Assembly: GCF_916619195.1 (NCBI RefSeq) | Contig: NZ_CAKAKL010000007.1 | Location: forward strand, 124,001-188,000 | DNA length: 64,000 nucleotides | Direction of reading: 5' to 3' | Source: Inquilinus sp. Marseille-Q2685 | Lineage (GTDB): Bacteria > Pseudomonadota > Alphaproteobacteria > DSM-16000 > Inquilinaceae | Shown here: positions 42,648-51,041 of the stretch, in pieces | How positions within the stretch are numbered: position 1 is the first letter of the stretch | How the letters are laid out: each line of letters opens with the position of its first letter | The notes under the pieces: generated by a model | Database searches by the model: none | What the model was told of the DNA's origin: nothing | The model's input: only the letters and a program-made list of their open reading frames with translations | Position numbers and translations under genes: made by a program

Positions 42648-43010
42648 ATGTGTCGGGGAACGTCCAGTTATTACGATCTCTTTTCAGCTTCATTGGCGGA
42701 ACGGTATTTGCAGAAGCTCGATGTCGGGCTCGACCATTGGGAGGTTCATTTTCTGCGCCGTGGGTATGACTTCCTGCGTCGCGGCACGCCGGAAGGCGCC
42801 ATTTCCGCGCTGAATTATCTCGAGCTGCCGCCCGAGCGCCGGGCGGCGGTTTTCTCCGGGCCCATGCCGGTCACGCCGCTGACCGGCCGCGAGGCGGAGG
42901 AGATCCGCCGCGGGCTCGGACATGTCATCGCCATGGAGGAAAAGCGGGTGGTGGTCTCGGCGCCGCCGGCCGCAGCCCACGCAAACGTGGCGATGGTGCG
43001 GTTCGGCTAG
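42648..43010 (+). CDS. hypothetical protein
   Basis: A 120-residue protein with no recognised domain. Notable stretches are SYYDLFSASLAERYLQKLDVG, LDHWEVHFLRRGYDFLRRGTPEGAISAL and the repeated-Arg REAEEIRRGLG. There is no signal peptide or membrane span. It follows the methyltransferase by 142 bases on the same strand and is convergent with the alcohol dehydrogenase gene. The gene call rests only on its length and codon use. Confidence 0.5.
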   Translation: MCRGTSSYYDLFSASLAERYLQKLDVGLDHWEVHFLRRGYDFLRRGTPEGAISALNYLELPPERRAAVFSGPMPVTPLTGREAEEIRRGLGHVIAMEEKRVVVSAPPAAAHANVAMVRFG

Positions 43011-43023
43011 AGGGACCGCCGGA

Positions 43024-44034
43024 TCAGACCTCGACCAGCGCCTTGATCACCCCGCCCTCCGGGCGGCTCCAGCCCGGCACCAGCGCCGGCACCTCGGCGA
43101 GGCCGCCGCGGTGGCTCGCCAGGGCCTCCGTCGGCACGTGCCCGGCGCGCATCGAGGCCAGCACATGCTCGAAATCCTCGCGCGTGGCGTTGCGGCTGGC
43201 CAAGAGGGTGGTCTCGCGCTTGTGGAACTCGGGGTCGGAAAAGCCGATCTCGCCGAGGACGATGCTCAGCAGCACATAGGCGCCGGCATGGGCGACATAG
43301 GAGAAGCCCTTGCGCATCGCCGCCGAGCTGCCGGTGGCGTCGACCACCAGGTCGAAGAACTCGCCGTCCGTCGCCTGCTTCAGCCGGTCGTCGATATCGC
43401 CACCGCCCTCGAACACCGCATCGGCCTTCAGCACGTCGCGGCTGAAGGCGAGGCGGCCCGGATTGAGGTCCAGCACGCTGACATGGGCGCCGCGCAGCTT
43501 GGCGAAGATGGTCGCGGCGATGCCGATCGGCCCGGCGCCGACCACCAGCACCCGGTCGCCGGCCGCCGGCGCGCCGCGGCGGATACCGTGCGCGCCGATC
43601 GCCAGGAACTCCACCATGGCCGCCTGGTCCAGGCTCAGCCCCTCGGCCGGCACGACGTTCTGCTCCGGCACCGACAGGAATTCGCACAGGCCGCCGTCGC
43701 GATGCACGCCCAGCACCGACAGGGTCTTGCAGCAATTGGTGCGGCCGCGCCGGCAGGCGCCGCAGGTGCCGCAATGCAGATAGGGCTGGATGGCGACGAC
43801 CTGGCCCGGGCGGAATGCGCTGCCGGCATCGGCCTCCACCACCTCGGCGCCGAGCTCGTGGCCGATCACCCGCGGATACTCGAAGTAAGGCTGGTTGCCC
43901 TTGTAGATGTGATAGTCGGTGCCGCAGATGCCGACCCGGCGGATCCGCACCAGCACCTCGCCCGGGCGGCGCTGCGGCTCCGGCCGGTCGATCAGGCGCA
44001 GGGTCTCGGGCTTCTCGCAGAGGATCGCTTTCAT
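43024..44034 (-). CDS. zinc-binding alcohol dehydrogenase family protein
   Basis: A 336-residue medium-chain dehydrogenase. Catalytic zinc: Cys in GICGTDYH and HE in GHELGAEVVE; structural zinc: the Cys run CGTCGACRRGRTNCC (C-x2-C-x2-C-x7-C). The nucleotide fold is VLVVGAGPIGIAATIF. It is closest to the L-idonate or galactonate 5-dehydrogenase group of sugar-acid enzymes. The start MKAILCEKPETLRL is canonical; upstream in-frame sequence is not part of it. Substrate not known. Confidence 0.92.
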   Translation of the reverse strand: MKAILCEKPETLRLIDRPEPQRRPGEVLVRIRRVGICGTDYHIYKGNQPYFEYPRVIGHELGAEVVEADAGSAFRPGQVVAIQPYLHCGTCGACRRGRTNCCKTLSVLGVHRDGGLCEFLSVPEQNVVPAEGLSLDQAAMVEFLAIGAHGIRRGAPAAGDRVLVVGAGPIGIAATIFAKLRGAHVSVLDLNPGRLAFSRDVLKADAVFEGGGDIDDRLKQATDGEFFDLVVDATGSSAAMRKGFSYVAHAGAYVLLSIVLGEIGFSDPEFHKRETTLLASRNATREDFEHVLASMRAGHVPTEALASHRGGLAEVPALVPGWSRPEGGVIKALVEV

Positions 44035-44189
44035 CGTCGGTCCGTGTCGGGTCGGGTGGGACGCCCCAAATTGATCGGACAAATCGCGATTGTCGAGCGC
44101 GTTTGACTGGAAAGCCGGGCCGGATCTGGGACAGACTTGCCGCCCGAGTCCCAAGAGGCCCAGGGCCGATCATCCGGGGGAAGCCAGGA

Positions 44190-45020
44190 GTGCAGAGAGT
44201 CGCCGAGGCTGCGCGCGGCGGAGACGTCCCGCCGGCCATCGCGTTTTCCGGAATCTCCGTCGCCTATCCGCTGAAGGGCGGCGGGCGCTATGTCGCGCTG
44301 GGTGAGACCGACCTGGTGGTGGCGGACGGCGAGTTCACCGCCATCGTCGGCCCGACCGGCTGCGGCAAGTCGACCCTGCTGAACGTCGCCGCCGGGCTGG
44401 TGCCGGCGGCCTCCGGCGGCTGCACCGTGTTCGGCCGGGCGCTGCAGGGGCTGAACCGTGATGCCGGCTACCTGTTCCAGGCCGACTCCCTGATGCCGTG
44501 GAAGACCGCGCGCGACAACGTCGCCGTGGGCCTCCTGGTGCGCGGCGTGGCGGCGGCCGAGGCGCGGGACCGGGCGCAAGCCTGGCTGGCCAGGGTCGGG
44601 CTGGCGTCGATGGGCGACCGCTATCCGCACCAGCTGTCCGGCGGCCAGAAGAAGCGCGTCGCCCTGGCCCAGATGCTGATCCTGGAGCCGAAGCTGCTGC
44701 TGATGGACGAACCCTTCGGCCCGCTCGACGCCCAGACCCGGATCGTGATGGGCGACCTGCTGCTGTCGCTGTGGTCGGCCGAGCGCAAGGCGGTGCTGTT
44801 CGTGACCCACGATTTGGAGGAGGCGATCGCGCTGGCCGACCGGGTGGTGGTGCTGTCGGCCGGGCCGCAGGCGCGGATCATCGCCGACCACCGGGTCGGG
44901 CTGGCCCGGCCGCGCGAGCTGGCGGAATCCCGGCACGACCCCGAATTCGTGGCGCTGCACCGTGCGATCTGGGCGGCGCTCAAGGACGAGGTGATGAAGG
45001 CCTATGGCGATGTCGTCTGA
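44190..45020 (+). CDS. ABC transporter ATP-binding protein (NitT/TauT family)
   Basis: A 276-residue ATPase. Walker A GPTGCGKSTLLN, signature LSGGQKKRVALAQML, Walker B LLLMDEPFGPLDAQTR and H-loop FVTHDLEEAIALAD. The GTG start lies directly on an AGGAG, which is unusually close, so the true start may be a few codons off. Coupled to the permease gene by a 17-base overlap. The NitT/TauT group imports nitrate, sulfonates, thiamine precursors or similar. Confidence 0.92.
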   Translation: MQRVAEAARGGDVPPAIAFSGISVAYPLKGGGRYVALGETDLVVADGEFTAIVGPTGCGKSTLLNVAAGLVPAASGGCTVFGRALQGLNRDAGYLFQADSLMPWKTARDNVAVGLLVRGVAAAEARDRAQAWLARVGLASMGDRYPHQLSGGQKKRVALAQMLILEPKLLLMDEPFGPLDAQTRIVMGDLLLSLWSAERKAVLFVTHDLEEAIALADRVVVLSAGPQARIIADHRVGLARPRELAESRHDPEFVALHRAIWAALKDEVMKAYGDVV

Positions 45021-45798
45021 GCGCGGCCGCATCCTGTTCTGGCAGATCGCGGTCGCCGTGTTCTGCCTTCTGGCTTGGCACGTGCTGACGGCGACCAGGA
45101 TCCTCGACCCGTTCTTCTTCGCCACGCCGCTCGGCGTGATCGAGCGGACCTGGAAGGACTTCGCCTCGGGCGTGATCTGGCGCCATCTCGGCGTCACCCT
45201 GCTGGAGACGGTGCTGGCTTTCGCCATCGGCGCGCTCGGCGGCGTGGCGCTCGGCTTCTGGTTCGCCCGGCGGGCCATGGCCGCGGCGGTGTTCGACCCC
45301 TACATCAAGGCCGCCAACGCGCTGCCCCGGGTGGTGCTGGCGCCGATCTTCGCGCTGTGGTTCGGCCTCGGCATCTGGTCGAAGGTGGCGCTCGGCGTCA
45401 CGCTGGTGTTCTTCATCGTGTTCTTCAACGTCTACCAGGGCGTGCGCGAGGTCAGCCCGACCGTGCTGGCCAATGCCCGCATGCTGGGGATGAACGACCG
45501 GCAGCTGCTGCGCCATGTCTATTTGCCCTCGGCGCTGTCCTGGGTGTTCTCAAGCCTGCACACCTCGGTCGGCTTTGCCCTGGTCGGCGCCGTGGTCGGC
45601 GAATATCTCGGCGCCACCGCCGGGCTCGGCTACCGCATCGCCCAGGCCGAAGGCGTGTTCGACGTGGTCGGTGTGTTCTCGGGCATGCTGGTGCTGGCGG
45701 CCTTCGTGGTGGCGATCGATGCTTTCGTCTCGGTGATCGAACGACGGCTCCTGGTGTGGCGGCCCGACAGCGCGGCCGCAGCCTCGGCCCAGGGATAG
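45004..45798 (+). CDS. ABC transporter permease (NitT/TauT family)
   Basis: A 264-residue inner-membrane permease with about six spans. First span ILFWQIAVAVFCLLAWHVLTA; the conserved ALPRVVLAPIFALWFGLGIWSKVALG and NARMLGMNDRQLLRHVYLPSAL (EAA-like loop) match the SsuC/TauC pattern. ATG at 45010 is an alternative with better ribosome spacing. It lies between its ATPase and binding-protein genes. Confidence 0.93.
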   Translation: MAMSSERGRILFWQIAVAVFCLLAWHVLTATRILDPFFFATPLGVIERTWKDFASGVIWRHLGVTLLETVLAFAIGALGGVALGFWFARRAMAAAVFDPYIKAANALPRVVLAPIFALWFGLGIWSKVALGVTLVFFIVFFNVYQGVREVSPTVLANARMLGMNDRQLLRHVYLPSALSWVFSSLHTSVGFALVGAVVGEYLGATAGLGYRIAQAEGVFDVVGVFSGMLVLAAFVVAIDAFVSVIERRLLVWRPDSAAAASAQG

Positions 45799-45808
45799 GA
45801 GGAAACGG

Positions 45809-46822
45809 ATGAAGACCCTGCTGCGCGGAATGGCGCTGGTCCTCGGGTTGGCACTGGCCGTGCCGGCCGTGGCGGCGCCGGAGAAGACGCATGTCACCAT
45901 CGGCGTCGGCGGCAAGCCGCTGCTGTACTACCTGCCGCTGACCATCGCCGAGAAGAAGGGCTTCTTCCAGGAGGAGGGGCTGGAGGTCGAGATCAGCGAC
46001 TTCGCCGGCGGCGCCAAGAGCCTGCAGGCGATGATGGGCGGGTCGACCGACGTCACCACCGGCGCTTATGAGCACACCATCCTGATGCAGGCCAAGGGCC
46101 AGGACATCCGGGCGCTGGTCGAGCTCGGCCGCTTCCCCGGCATCGTGCTGGTGGTGCGCCAGTCCCTGGCCGGCGAGATCAAGTCGGTGGCCGATCTCAA
46201 GGGCCGCAAGATCGGCGTCACCGCGCCCGGCTCCTCGACCAACTTCTTCGTCAACTCGCTCCTGGCCAAGGAAGGGCTGACGCCGGAGGACGTGTCCTTC
46301 GTTTCGGTCGGCGGCGGCCCCAGCGCCGTGGCGGCGATGCAGCATGGCGAGATCGACGCGATGGCCAATCTCGACCCGGTGATCTCGAAGCTGCAGTCCA
46401 GCGGCGCCGCCACCGTCCTGGTCGACACGCGGACGGAGGAGGGGGTGAAGGCGGTGTTCGGCGGCCCGGTGCCGGCCGCCGTGCTCTACGCAAAGGAAGA
46501 CTTCATCGAGGAGAATCCGGAGACGGCGCAGGCGCTGGTCAACGCCTTCATGAAGTCGCTGCGCTGGCTGGCCACCGCCAAGCCGGAGGATGTGGCCGCG
46601 GTGGTGCCGGAGGAATACCTGCTGGGCGACCGCGACCTCTATGTCGCGGCGGTGAAGGCCTCGCTGCCGATGTATTCCCGCGACGGGCTGATCGGGGCGG
46701 AGGGGATGCAGACCGCGCTCGACATCCTGCACCGCTTCAGCCCGGAGCTGAAGGACGCCGAGGTCGACCTGTCGAAGACCTGGGATCCGCGCTTCGCCGA
46801 GAAGGCGCAGGCGATCAAGTAG
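45809..46822 (+). CDS. ABC transporter substrate-binding protein (NMT1/THI5-like)
   Basis: A 337-residue periplasmic protein. A signal peptide (about 1-23) is followed by THVTIGVGGKPLLYYLPLTIAEKKGFF, VEISDFAGGAKSLQAMMGG and GRKIGVTAPGSSTNFFVNSLLAKEG, all typical of NMT1/SsuA. GGAGGAAACGG precedes the ATG. It ends the three-gene operon. Sulfonate, pyrimidine-precursor or aromatic amine are possible ligands; sequence alone does not decide. Confidence 0.92.
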   Translation: MKTLLRGMALVLGLALAVPAVAAPEKTHVTIGVGGKPLLYYLPLTIAEKKGFFQEEGLEVEISDFAGGAKSLQAMMGGSTDVTTGAYEHTILMQAKGQDIRALVELGRFPGIVLVVRQSLAGEIKSVADLKGRKIGVTAPGSSTNFFVNSLLAKEGLTPEDVSFVSVGGGPSAVAAMQHGEIDAMANLDPVISKLQSSGAATVLVDTRTEEGVKAVFGGPVPAAVLYAKEDFIEENPETAQALVNAFMKSLRWLATAKPEDVAAVVPEEYLLGDRDLYVAAVKASLPMYSRDGLIGAEGMQTALDILHRFSPELKDAEVDLSKTWDPRFAEKAQAIK

Positions 46823-46885
46823 CCGACGGACGTTGCAGGCCGGGTCCGCCCAGGCGCCCGGCCTGCCCATCCTCTCGGATCAGGC

Positions 46886-46929
46886 TTGACTCGATATTTC
46901 TCTCTATCGTTAAATATTTCATATCGAGT
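46886..46929 (+). promoter_or_regulatory. promoter/operator of the VOC-ArsR-SRPBCC operon
   Basis: A perfect 9-base inverted repeat ACTCGATAT...ATATCGAGT (46889-46897, 46921-46929) encloses an AT-rich core. TTGACT overlaps the left arm and TTAAAT is a candidate -10. This lies 14 bases before the VOC gene, and the operon's ArsR-type product probably binds here. Confidence 0.65.
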
Positions 46930-46942
46930 GAAGGAGGTGAGC

Positions 46943-47404
46943 ATGGCTGATCCTGCTTCCCGCCCGGCGCTGACATCGGGCGTGTTCTACAAGGACCCCA
47001 AGGCCGCCCTCGACTGGCTGGAGAAGGCCTTCGGCTTCGAGCGCGCCATGGTGATCACCGACCAGGACGGGAATCTCGCCCATTCCGAGATGCGGTTCGG
47101 CGACGGGCTGATCTATGTCGGCTCCGAATGGACGGAGTCCGTCGCCAGCCCGGCCTCGATCGGCGGCAAGAACACGCAGGCGATCCACGTCCACCTGGAT
47201 CATGGGATCGACGAGCATTGCGCCCGGGCCAGGGCGGCCGGCGCGGTGATCCTGCAGGAGCCGTCCGACCAGTTCTATGGCGACCGCACCTATCGCGCGC
47301 GCGACCCGGAGGGCCATCTCTGGACCTTCGGCCAGACCGTCCGCCAGGTCTCGCGGGAGGAGGCGGAGCAGGCCTCTGGGCTGAAGATCGAAGGCTGGAT
47401 GTGA
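46943..47404 (+). CDS. VOC/glyoxalase superfamily protein
   Basis: A 153-residue paired beta-alpha-beta protein. Motifs FYKDPKAALDWLEKAFGFE, GNLAHSEMRFGDGLIYVGSEW and YGDRTYRARDPEGHLWTFGQ are typical of the DUF1428/PhnB-like VOC branch. AAGGAGGTGAGC precedes the ATG. It overlaps the ArsR gene by four bases. The role is unknown; genes of this sort often follow ArsR/AHSA1 pairs. Confidence 0.9.
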   Translation: MADPASRPALTSGVFYKDPKAALDWLEKAFGFERAMVITDQDGNLAHSEMRFGDGLIYVGSEWTESVASPASIGGKNTQAIHVHLDHGIDEHCARARAAGAVILQEPSDQFYGDRTYRARDPEGHLWTFGQTVRQVSREEAEQASGLKIEGWM

Positions 47405-47748
47405 GGGCCGCTGCCGCCCTCGACCGGACGGTCCTCGACCAGACGCTGGCGGCCCTCGCCGACCCTCATCGCCGGCGGCTGGTCGAGCTGCTGCGCGAGC
47501 GGCCGCGGCGGGCGGGGGAACTGGCGGAGGCGCTGGGGCTCAACCCGCCGGCGCTGAGCCGGCATCTGCGCACGCTGAAGGCGGGCGGGCTGGTCGAGGA
47601 GGCGCATCCGGACTTCGATGCCCGTGTCCGCATCTACAGCCTGAGGCCGGAACCGATGGCCGATCTGAAAGCATGGCTGGCCGAGACCGAGCGGTTGTGG
47701 GTCGACCAGCTCGCCGCGTTCAAGGCACATCTGGAGCGACCGGAATGA
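47401..47748 (+). CDS. ArsR-family transcriptional regulator
   Basis: A 115-residue winged-helix protein. GTG start overlapping the VOC stop. HTH is LADPHRRRLVELLRERPRRA, GELAEALGLNPPALSRHLRTLKAGGLVEEAHPDFDARVRIYSL. No Cys metal site is seen, so it is not a classical metal sensor; it matches the ArsR branch that partners with SRPBCC proteins. It probably represses its own operon through the inverted repeat at 46889. Coupled downstream by ATGA. Confidence 0.9.
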   Translation: MRAAAALDRTVLDQTLAALADPHRRRLVELLRERPRRAGELAEALGLNPPALSRHLRTLKAGGLVEEAHPDFDARVRIYSLRPEPMADLKAWLAETERLWVDQLAAFKAHLERPE

Positions 47749-48221
47749 GTTCGCGCATCCTCGTCTCGCTGCGCGTCGCGGCGCCGCCGGAGCGGGCCTT
47801 CACCGCCTTCGTCCGGGACATCGGCCTGTGGTGGAAGCCGAATGCGTTGTTCCAGTTCAGCCCTGGCCCAGCCGGGACGTTGCAGTTCGAGGCCGGGCTC
47901 GACGGCCGGTTCACCGAGACCTATCCGGACGGGCGGATCTTCGAGATCGGCCGGATCCGGGTGTGGGAGCCGGGCAGCCGCCTGGTCTTCTCCTGGCGGC
48001 AGGCCAGCTTCGCGCCCGGCCAAGCCACCGAGGTCGAGGTCCGGTTCGAGCCGGTGGACGACCAGACCCGCGTGACCGTCGAGCATCGCGGCTGGGACAG
48101 CGTGCCCCAGGACCATGTCGCCCGGCACCGCTTCCCGGACGCGGTGTTCCTGCAGCGGCACGGCGAATGGTGGCAGGCCCTCCTCGGGACCTATAGGGCA
48201 TCGGCCCGGTTCGACGGATAG
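47745..48221 (+). CDS. SRPBCC/AHSA1-domain protein
   Basis: A 158-residue START-like protein. The AHSA1 pattern is RVAAPPERAFTAFVRDIGLWW, FEIGRIRVWEPGSRLVFSWRQ and VTVEHRGWDSVP. It is coupled to the ArsR gene and completes a VOC-ArsR-SRPBCC operon. The ligand is unknown; ArsR/AHSA1 pairs are common and usually of undefined function. Confidence 0.9.
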   Translation: MSSRILVSLRVAAPPERAFTAFVRDIGLWWKPNALFQFSPGPAGTLQFEAGLDGRFTETYPDGRIFEIGRIRVWEPGSRLVFSWRQASFAPGQATEVEVRFEPVDDQTRVTVEHRGWDSVPQDHVARHRFPDAVFLQRHGEWWQALLGTYRASARFDG

Positions 48222-48252
48222 AGGCGATGCCGTTTCCCGGCTGTCTCCCTGG

Positions 48253-48645
48253 TCAGCTCCGCGCCTCCGCGATCTTCTGCCGGATCTCCGCGGCGAAGGT
48301 CGCGGCCTGGATCGGCTTCTGGATATAGGAGGAGCCGCCGGCGGTCAGCGCCTGGTCGATCAGGCTCATGTCGCGGGTGGCGCTGATCATGATCACCGGC
48401 AGGTCGCTGTAGCCGCCATGCCCGCGGATCAGCGAGCACAGTTCGGTGCCCGAGACCTCGGGCATGACGATGTCGATCAGCACGGCGTCGAAATCCCGCG
48501 CCGGCTTGGCCTCGTCGTCGAGATGGAGCGCGGCCATGGCCTCGGCGGCGCTGGCGCAGGTCTCGACGGCGGCGCCGTCGGCGCTCAGCATGGCCGAGGC
48601 GAATTCCAGGAACAGCTCGTCGTCGTCGACAAGAAGGATCTTCAT
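48253..48645 (-). CDS. stand-alone response-regulator receiver protein
   Basis: A 130-residue CheY-like domain. The start MKILLVDDDELFLEF is chosen since the receiver begins there. Acidic pocket DDD (about 7-9), phospho-acceptor Asp about 52 in FDAVLIDIVMPEVSG, switch Ser/Thr in VIMISATRD, and Lys about 109 in YIQKPIQA. There is no output domain. No cognate kinase is adjacent; the GGDEF-EAL gene next to it on the same strand may be a partner. Confidence 0.92.
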   Translation of the reverse strand: MKILLVDDDELFLEFASAMLSADGAAVETCASAAEAMAALHLDDEAKPARDFDAVLIDIVMPEVSGTELCSLIRGHGGYSDLPVIMISATRDMSLIDQALTAGGSSYIQKPIQAATFAAEIRQKIAEARS

Positions 48646-48888
48646 CGGGGCGGCGCGCCTGCTCAAAGCCATGGTGCCGGCCGGGTCACGATGGATGCCT
48701 TCCCCGAGGGTGAGGTCGGCGGCTTCCGACATGTCGCATTTCCCGCTGCTGCTCCGCTATCCGAGGTTGGCATCCCTGCCCAGGCTGAGGCCGGCCGTCC
48801 CGGCCGGCGACGAATTCCAGATAATCAATGCGACGACAAATCGTTCCCGGTGGGCGATGTGAACGTTACCATCGATCGGGTTCCCGCG

Positions 48889-50670
48889 CTATGTGCCGCG
48901 GTGAACCGCGCGCACCGCGGCCGCCAGATCGCCGGCGGGCACGGGCTGACCGAACAGATAGCCCTGGCCCTGCTCGACGCCCAGCCGCCGCAGGATGTCG
49001 TATTGCGCCTGACTCTCGACATGCTCGGCGCAGAGCGAGACGCCGAAGGTCTCGGCGAAGCGGGCGATGCCGTCGATCAGCCTTTCGCAGCGGGGTTCGG
49101 TCGCCAGGGTCTGCACGATCTCGCCGGCGATCTTGATGGCGGAGAAGGGCAGCCGCGACAGCGCCGCCAAATTGGCCTCGCCGCTGCCGAAATCGTCGAG
49201 CTCGAAGGTGATACCGAGCCCGACCATGCGCTCCACCACCGCCTCGACCTCGGCCGGCATCCGGGTCAGGGCGCGTTCGACGATCTCGATCCGCAGCAGG
49301 CTCAGCGGCAGCCCCGCCTCGGTCATGCGGTCGAGCATGCCGGTGAACACGGCGTCGGACTGCATCACCGCGACCGGGATGTTGATCGAGATCGGCACCA
49401 GCGCATCCCGCGGCAGCCGGATCAGCGTGTCGGCCAGCGAACGCAGCAGCCACTCGGTGTATCTCAGGGCCAGATCGGGGCGGCGTTCGACCCAGGGGAT
49501 GAAGTGGCTCGGCGACAGCACGCCGAGGGTCGGATGGTTCCAGCGGGCCAGCGCCTCGAACCCGGTCACCTGCCCGCTGACGAGCTTGACCCGCGGCTGG
49601 AACACCAGCCCGATCTGGTCCGACTGCAGCGCCGCCGGGATGTCGAACTCCACCGCCGAGATCGACATGGCCCGTCGCACCTCCGGCGTGGCGGCCGAGG
49701 CGATGCCGGTGGCGGATTGCTTGGCGTAGTACATCGCCATGTCGGCCAGGCGCTTCAGCAGGGCGGGGTCGGATTCATGGTCGGGGCAGGTGGCGATGCC
49801 GATGCTGCAATAGATCGGCAGCCGGTAGCCGCGCAGCATCGCCGGCTCCCTCAGCGCCTTGGCGATCCGCCCTGCGGCGGCCGCGGCCGCGCCGGCATCC
49901 GCGGTGACGATGGCGGCGAACTCGTCGCCGCCCAGCCGGGCGACGAAAGCCTCGGCCGACAGGGCCCGGCGCAGCCGGCTGCCGACGATGGCCAGCAGCA
50001 GGTCGCCCACCTCGTGGCCCAGGGTATCGTTGACCTTCTTGAACTCGTCCAGGTCCATGAACAGGACCGAGACCGGAGAGGCGGCATCGACCCCGCGGGC
50101 GAAGGTTTCGGCCAGCCGCTCCTCGAAGCAGCGGCGGTTGGGCAGGCCGGTCAGCGGGTCGCGGTAGATCAGGTCCTGCACGTCGCGGTCGCGCCGGTCG
50201 CGCCGCAGCGCCATGGCGAACAGCCGGCCGACGGTCTGCCGCAGCGCGCCCGGCATCCCGTCCGGAGACAGGCCGGCGAGCACCAGGGCGCCGGCGATCC
50301 GACCGTCGTCGTCGGTCAGCGGCTCGGCCAGCACCTCCCCGGCGTCCTCCGTCCGGCAGAGGGGGCCGGCGGCCGGCGCGTTGGTGAAGACGGCGACGCC
50401 CGGCGGCGGACCGGCGGGGCCGACGCGGATTGTTCCCAGCGCATCCAGAACGGGTTCCTGCAGGCCGCTCTGCGCCAGTAGGGACAGGCTGGCGCCGCTT
50501 TCGTCGAGCCGCAGGAAGGCGACACCGGCCTCGGGGCAGGAGGGGCCGTGCAGCCGGCCCACCGCTCGGGCCACGTCGCGCAGGATGGCCTCGATCGGAT
50601 CGCCGTCGACCAGGGCCTGCAGGGCGTCGCGTTCCAGCGCGATCAAAGGGGAGGCGGGGAAACCGGTCAT
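48889..50670 (-). CDS. GAF-GGDEF-EAL cyclic-di-GMP protein
   Basis: A 593-residue signalling protein. An N-terminal GAF-like region (about 1-165) precedes the diguanylate cyclase domain with DLIYRDPLTGLPNRRCFEERL and an intact active site RLGGDEF, then the phosphodiesterase with EAL in GFEALARWNHP, the metal-binding ELDDFGSG, and GQPVPAGDLAAAV. Both activities look possible by motif. The start MTGFPASPLIAL at 50670 is tentative; an open frame runs back 189 bases. It sits downstream of a divergent spacer shared with the nucleoside operon. Confidence 0.9.
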   Translation of the reverse strand: MTGFPASPLIALERDALQALVDGDPIEAILRDVARAVGRLHGPSCPEAGVAFLRLDESGASLSLLAQSGLQEPVLDALGTIRVGPAGPPPGVAVFTNAPAAGPLCRTEDAGEVLAEPLTDDDGRIAGALVLAGLSPDGMPGALRQTVGRLFAMALRRDRRDRDVQDLIYRDPLTGLPNRRCFEERLAETFARGVDAASPVSVLFMDLDEFKKVNDTLGHEVGDLLLAIVGSRLRRALSAEAFVARLGGDEFAAIVTADAGAAAAAAGRIAKALREPAMLRGYRLPIYCSIGIATCPDHESDPALLKRLADMAMYYAKQSATGIASAATPEVRRAMSISAVEFDIPAALQSDQIGLVFQPRVKLVSGQVTGFEALARWNHPTLGVLSPSHFIPWVERRPDLALRYTEWLLRSLADTLIRLPRDALVPISINIPVAVMQSDAVFTGMLDRMTEAGLPLSLLRIEIVERALTRMPAEVEAVVERMVGLGITFELDDFGSGEANLAALSRLPFSAIKIAGEIVQTLATEPRCERLIDGIARFAETFGVSLCAEHVESQAQYDILRRLGVEQGQGYLFGQPVPAGDLAAAVRAVHRGT

Positions 50671-51041
50671 CGGGGCGAAGCGGCGGCTCCAGCAAGCGAC
50701 GGGGCCCGCTCCGTATCGGGAGGCGGCCGGGTGGTCGAAGATCTGCCGCTCATGGATCCCGTATCTCCCGGTCGGACGAATGGCCCGGCTTGGCGCCGGT
50801 CCTCCGCCGATTAGAGCCGGATTTGCGTCGGAGGCGGAAGGCAATTCGAATAAATACAATTTTAGTAAATTGCAATTTCATCACGCTGTCCAGCGGAATG
50901 GTCCCGAGTCGCAGGCCGTCCGCTGCGCATTGACGAATCGAACGGCAGCCGCCAAAGGTGGACCTTCGGCATCGGCGGTCCGCAGACCGCCGCCGGCGGG
51001 TCGGGGCGTGCCGGCGATCGCGAGGGGACATGGGGAAGATC
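50671..51041. promoter_or_regulatory. divergent spacer with AAATTGCAATTT palindrome
   Basis: A 371-base stretch between the EAL gene (minus) and the BMP gene (plus). An AT-rich core at about 50840-50885 contains the perfect 12-base palindrome AAATTGCAATTT at 50867-50878, a likely operator or promoter zone. No other gene is supported in it. Confidence 0.5.

Noticed and set aside
48115-50481. A 788-codon open frame on the plus strand
   Set aside because: Antisense to the receiver and GGDEF-EAL genes, whose catalytic motifs are intact.
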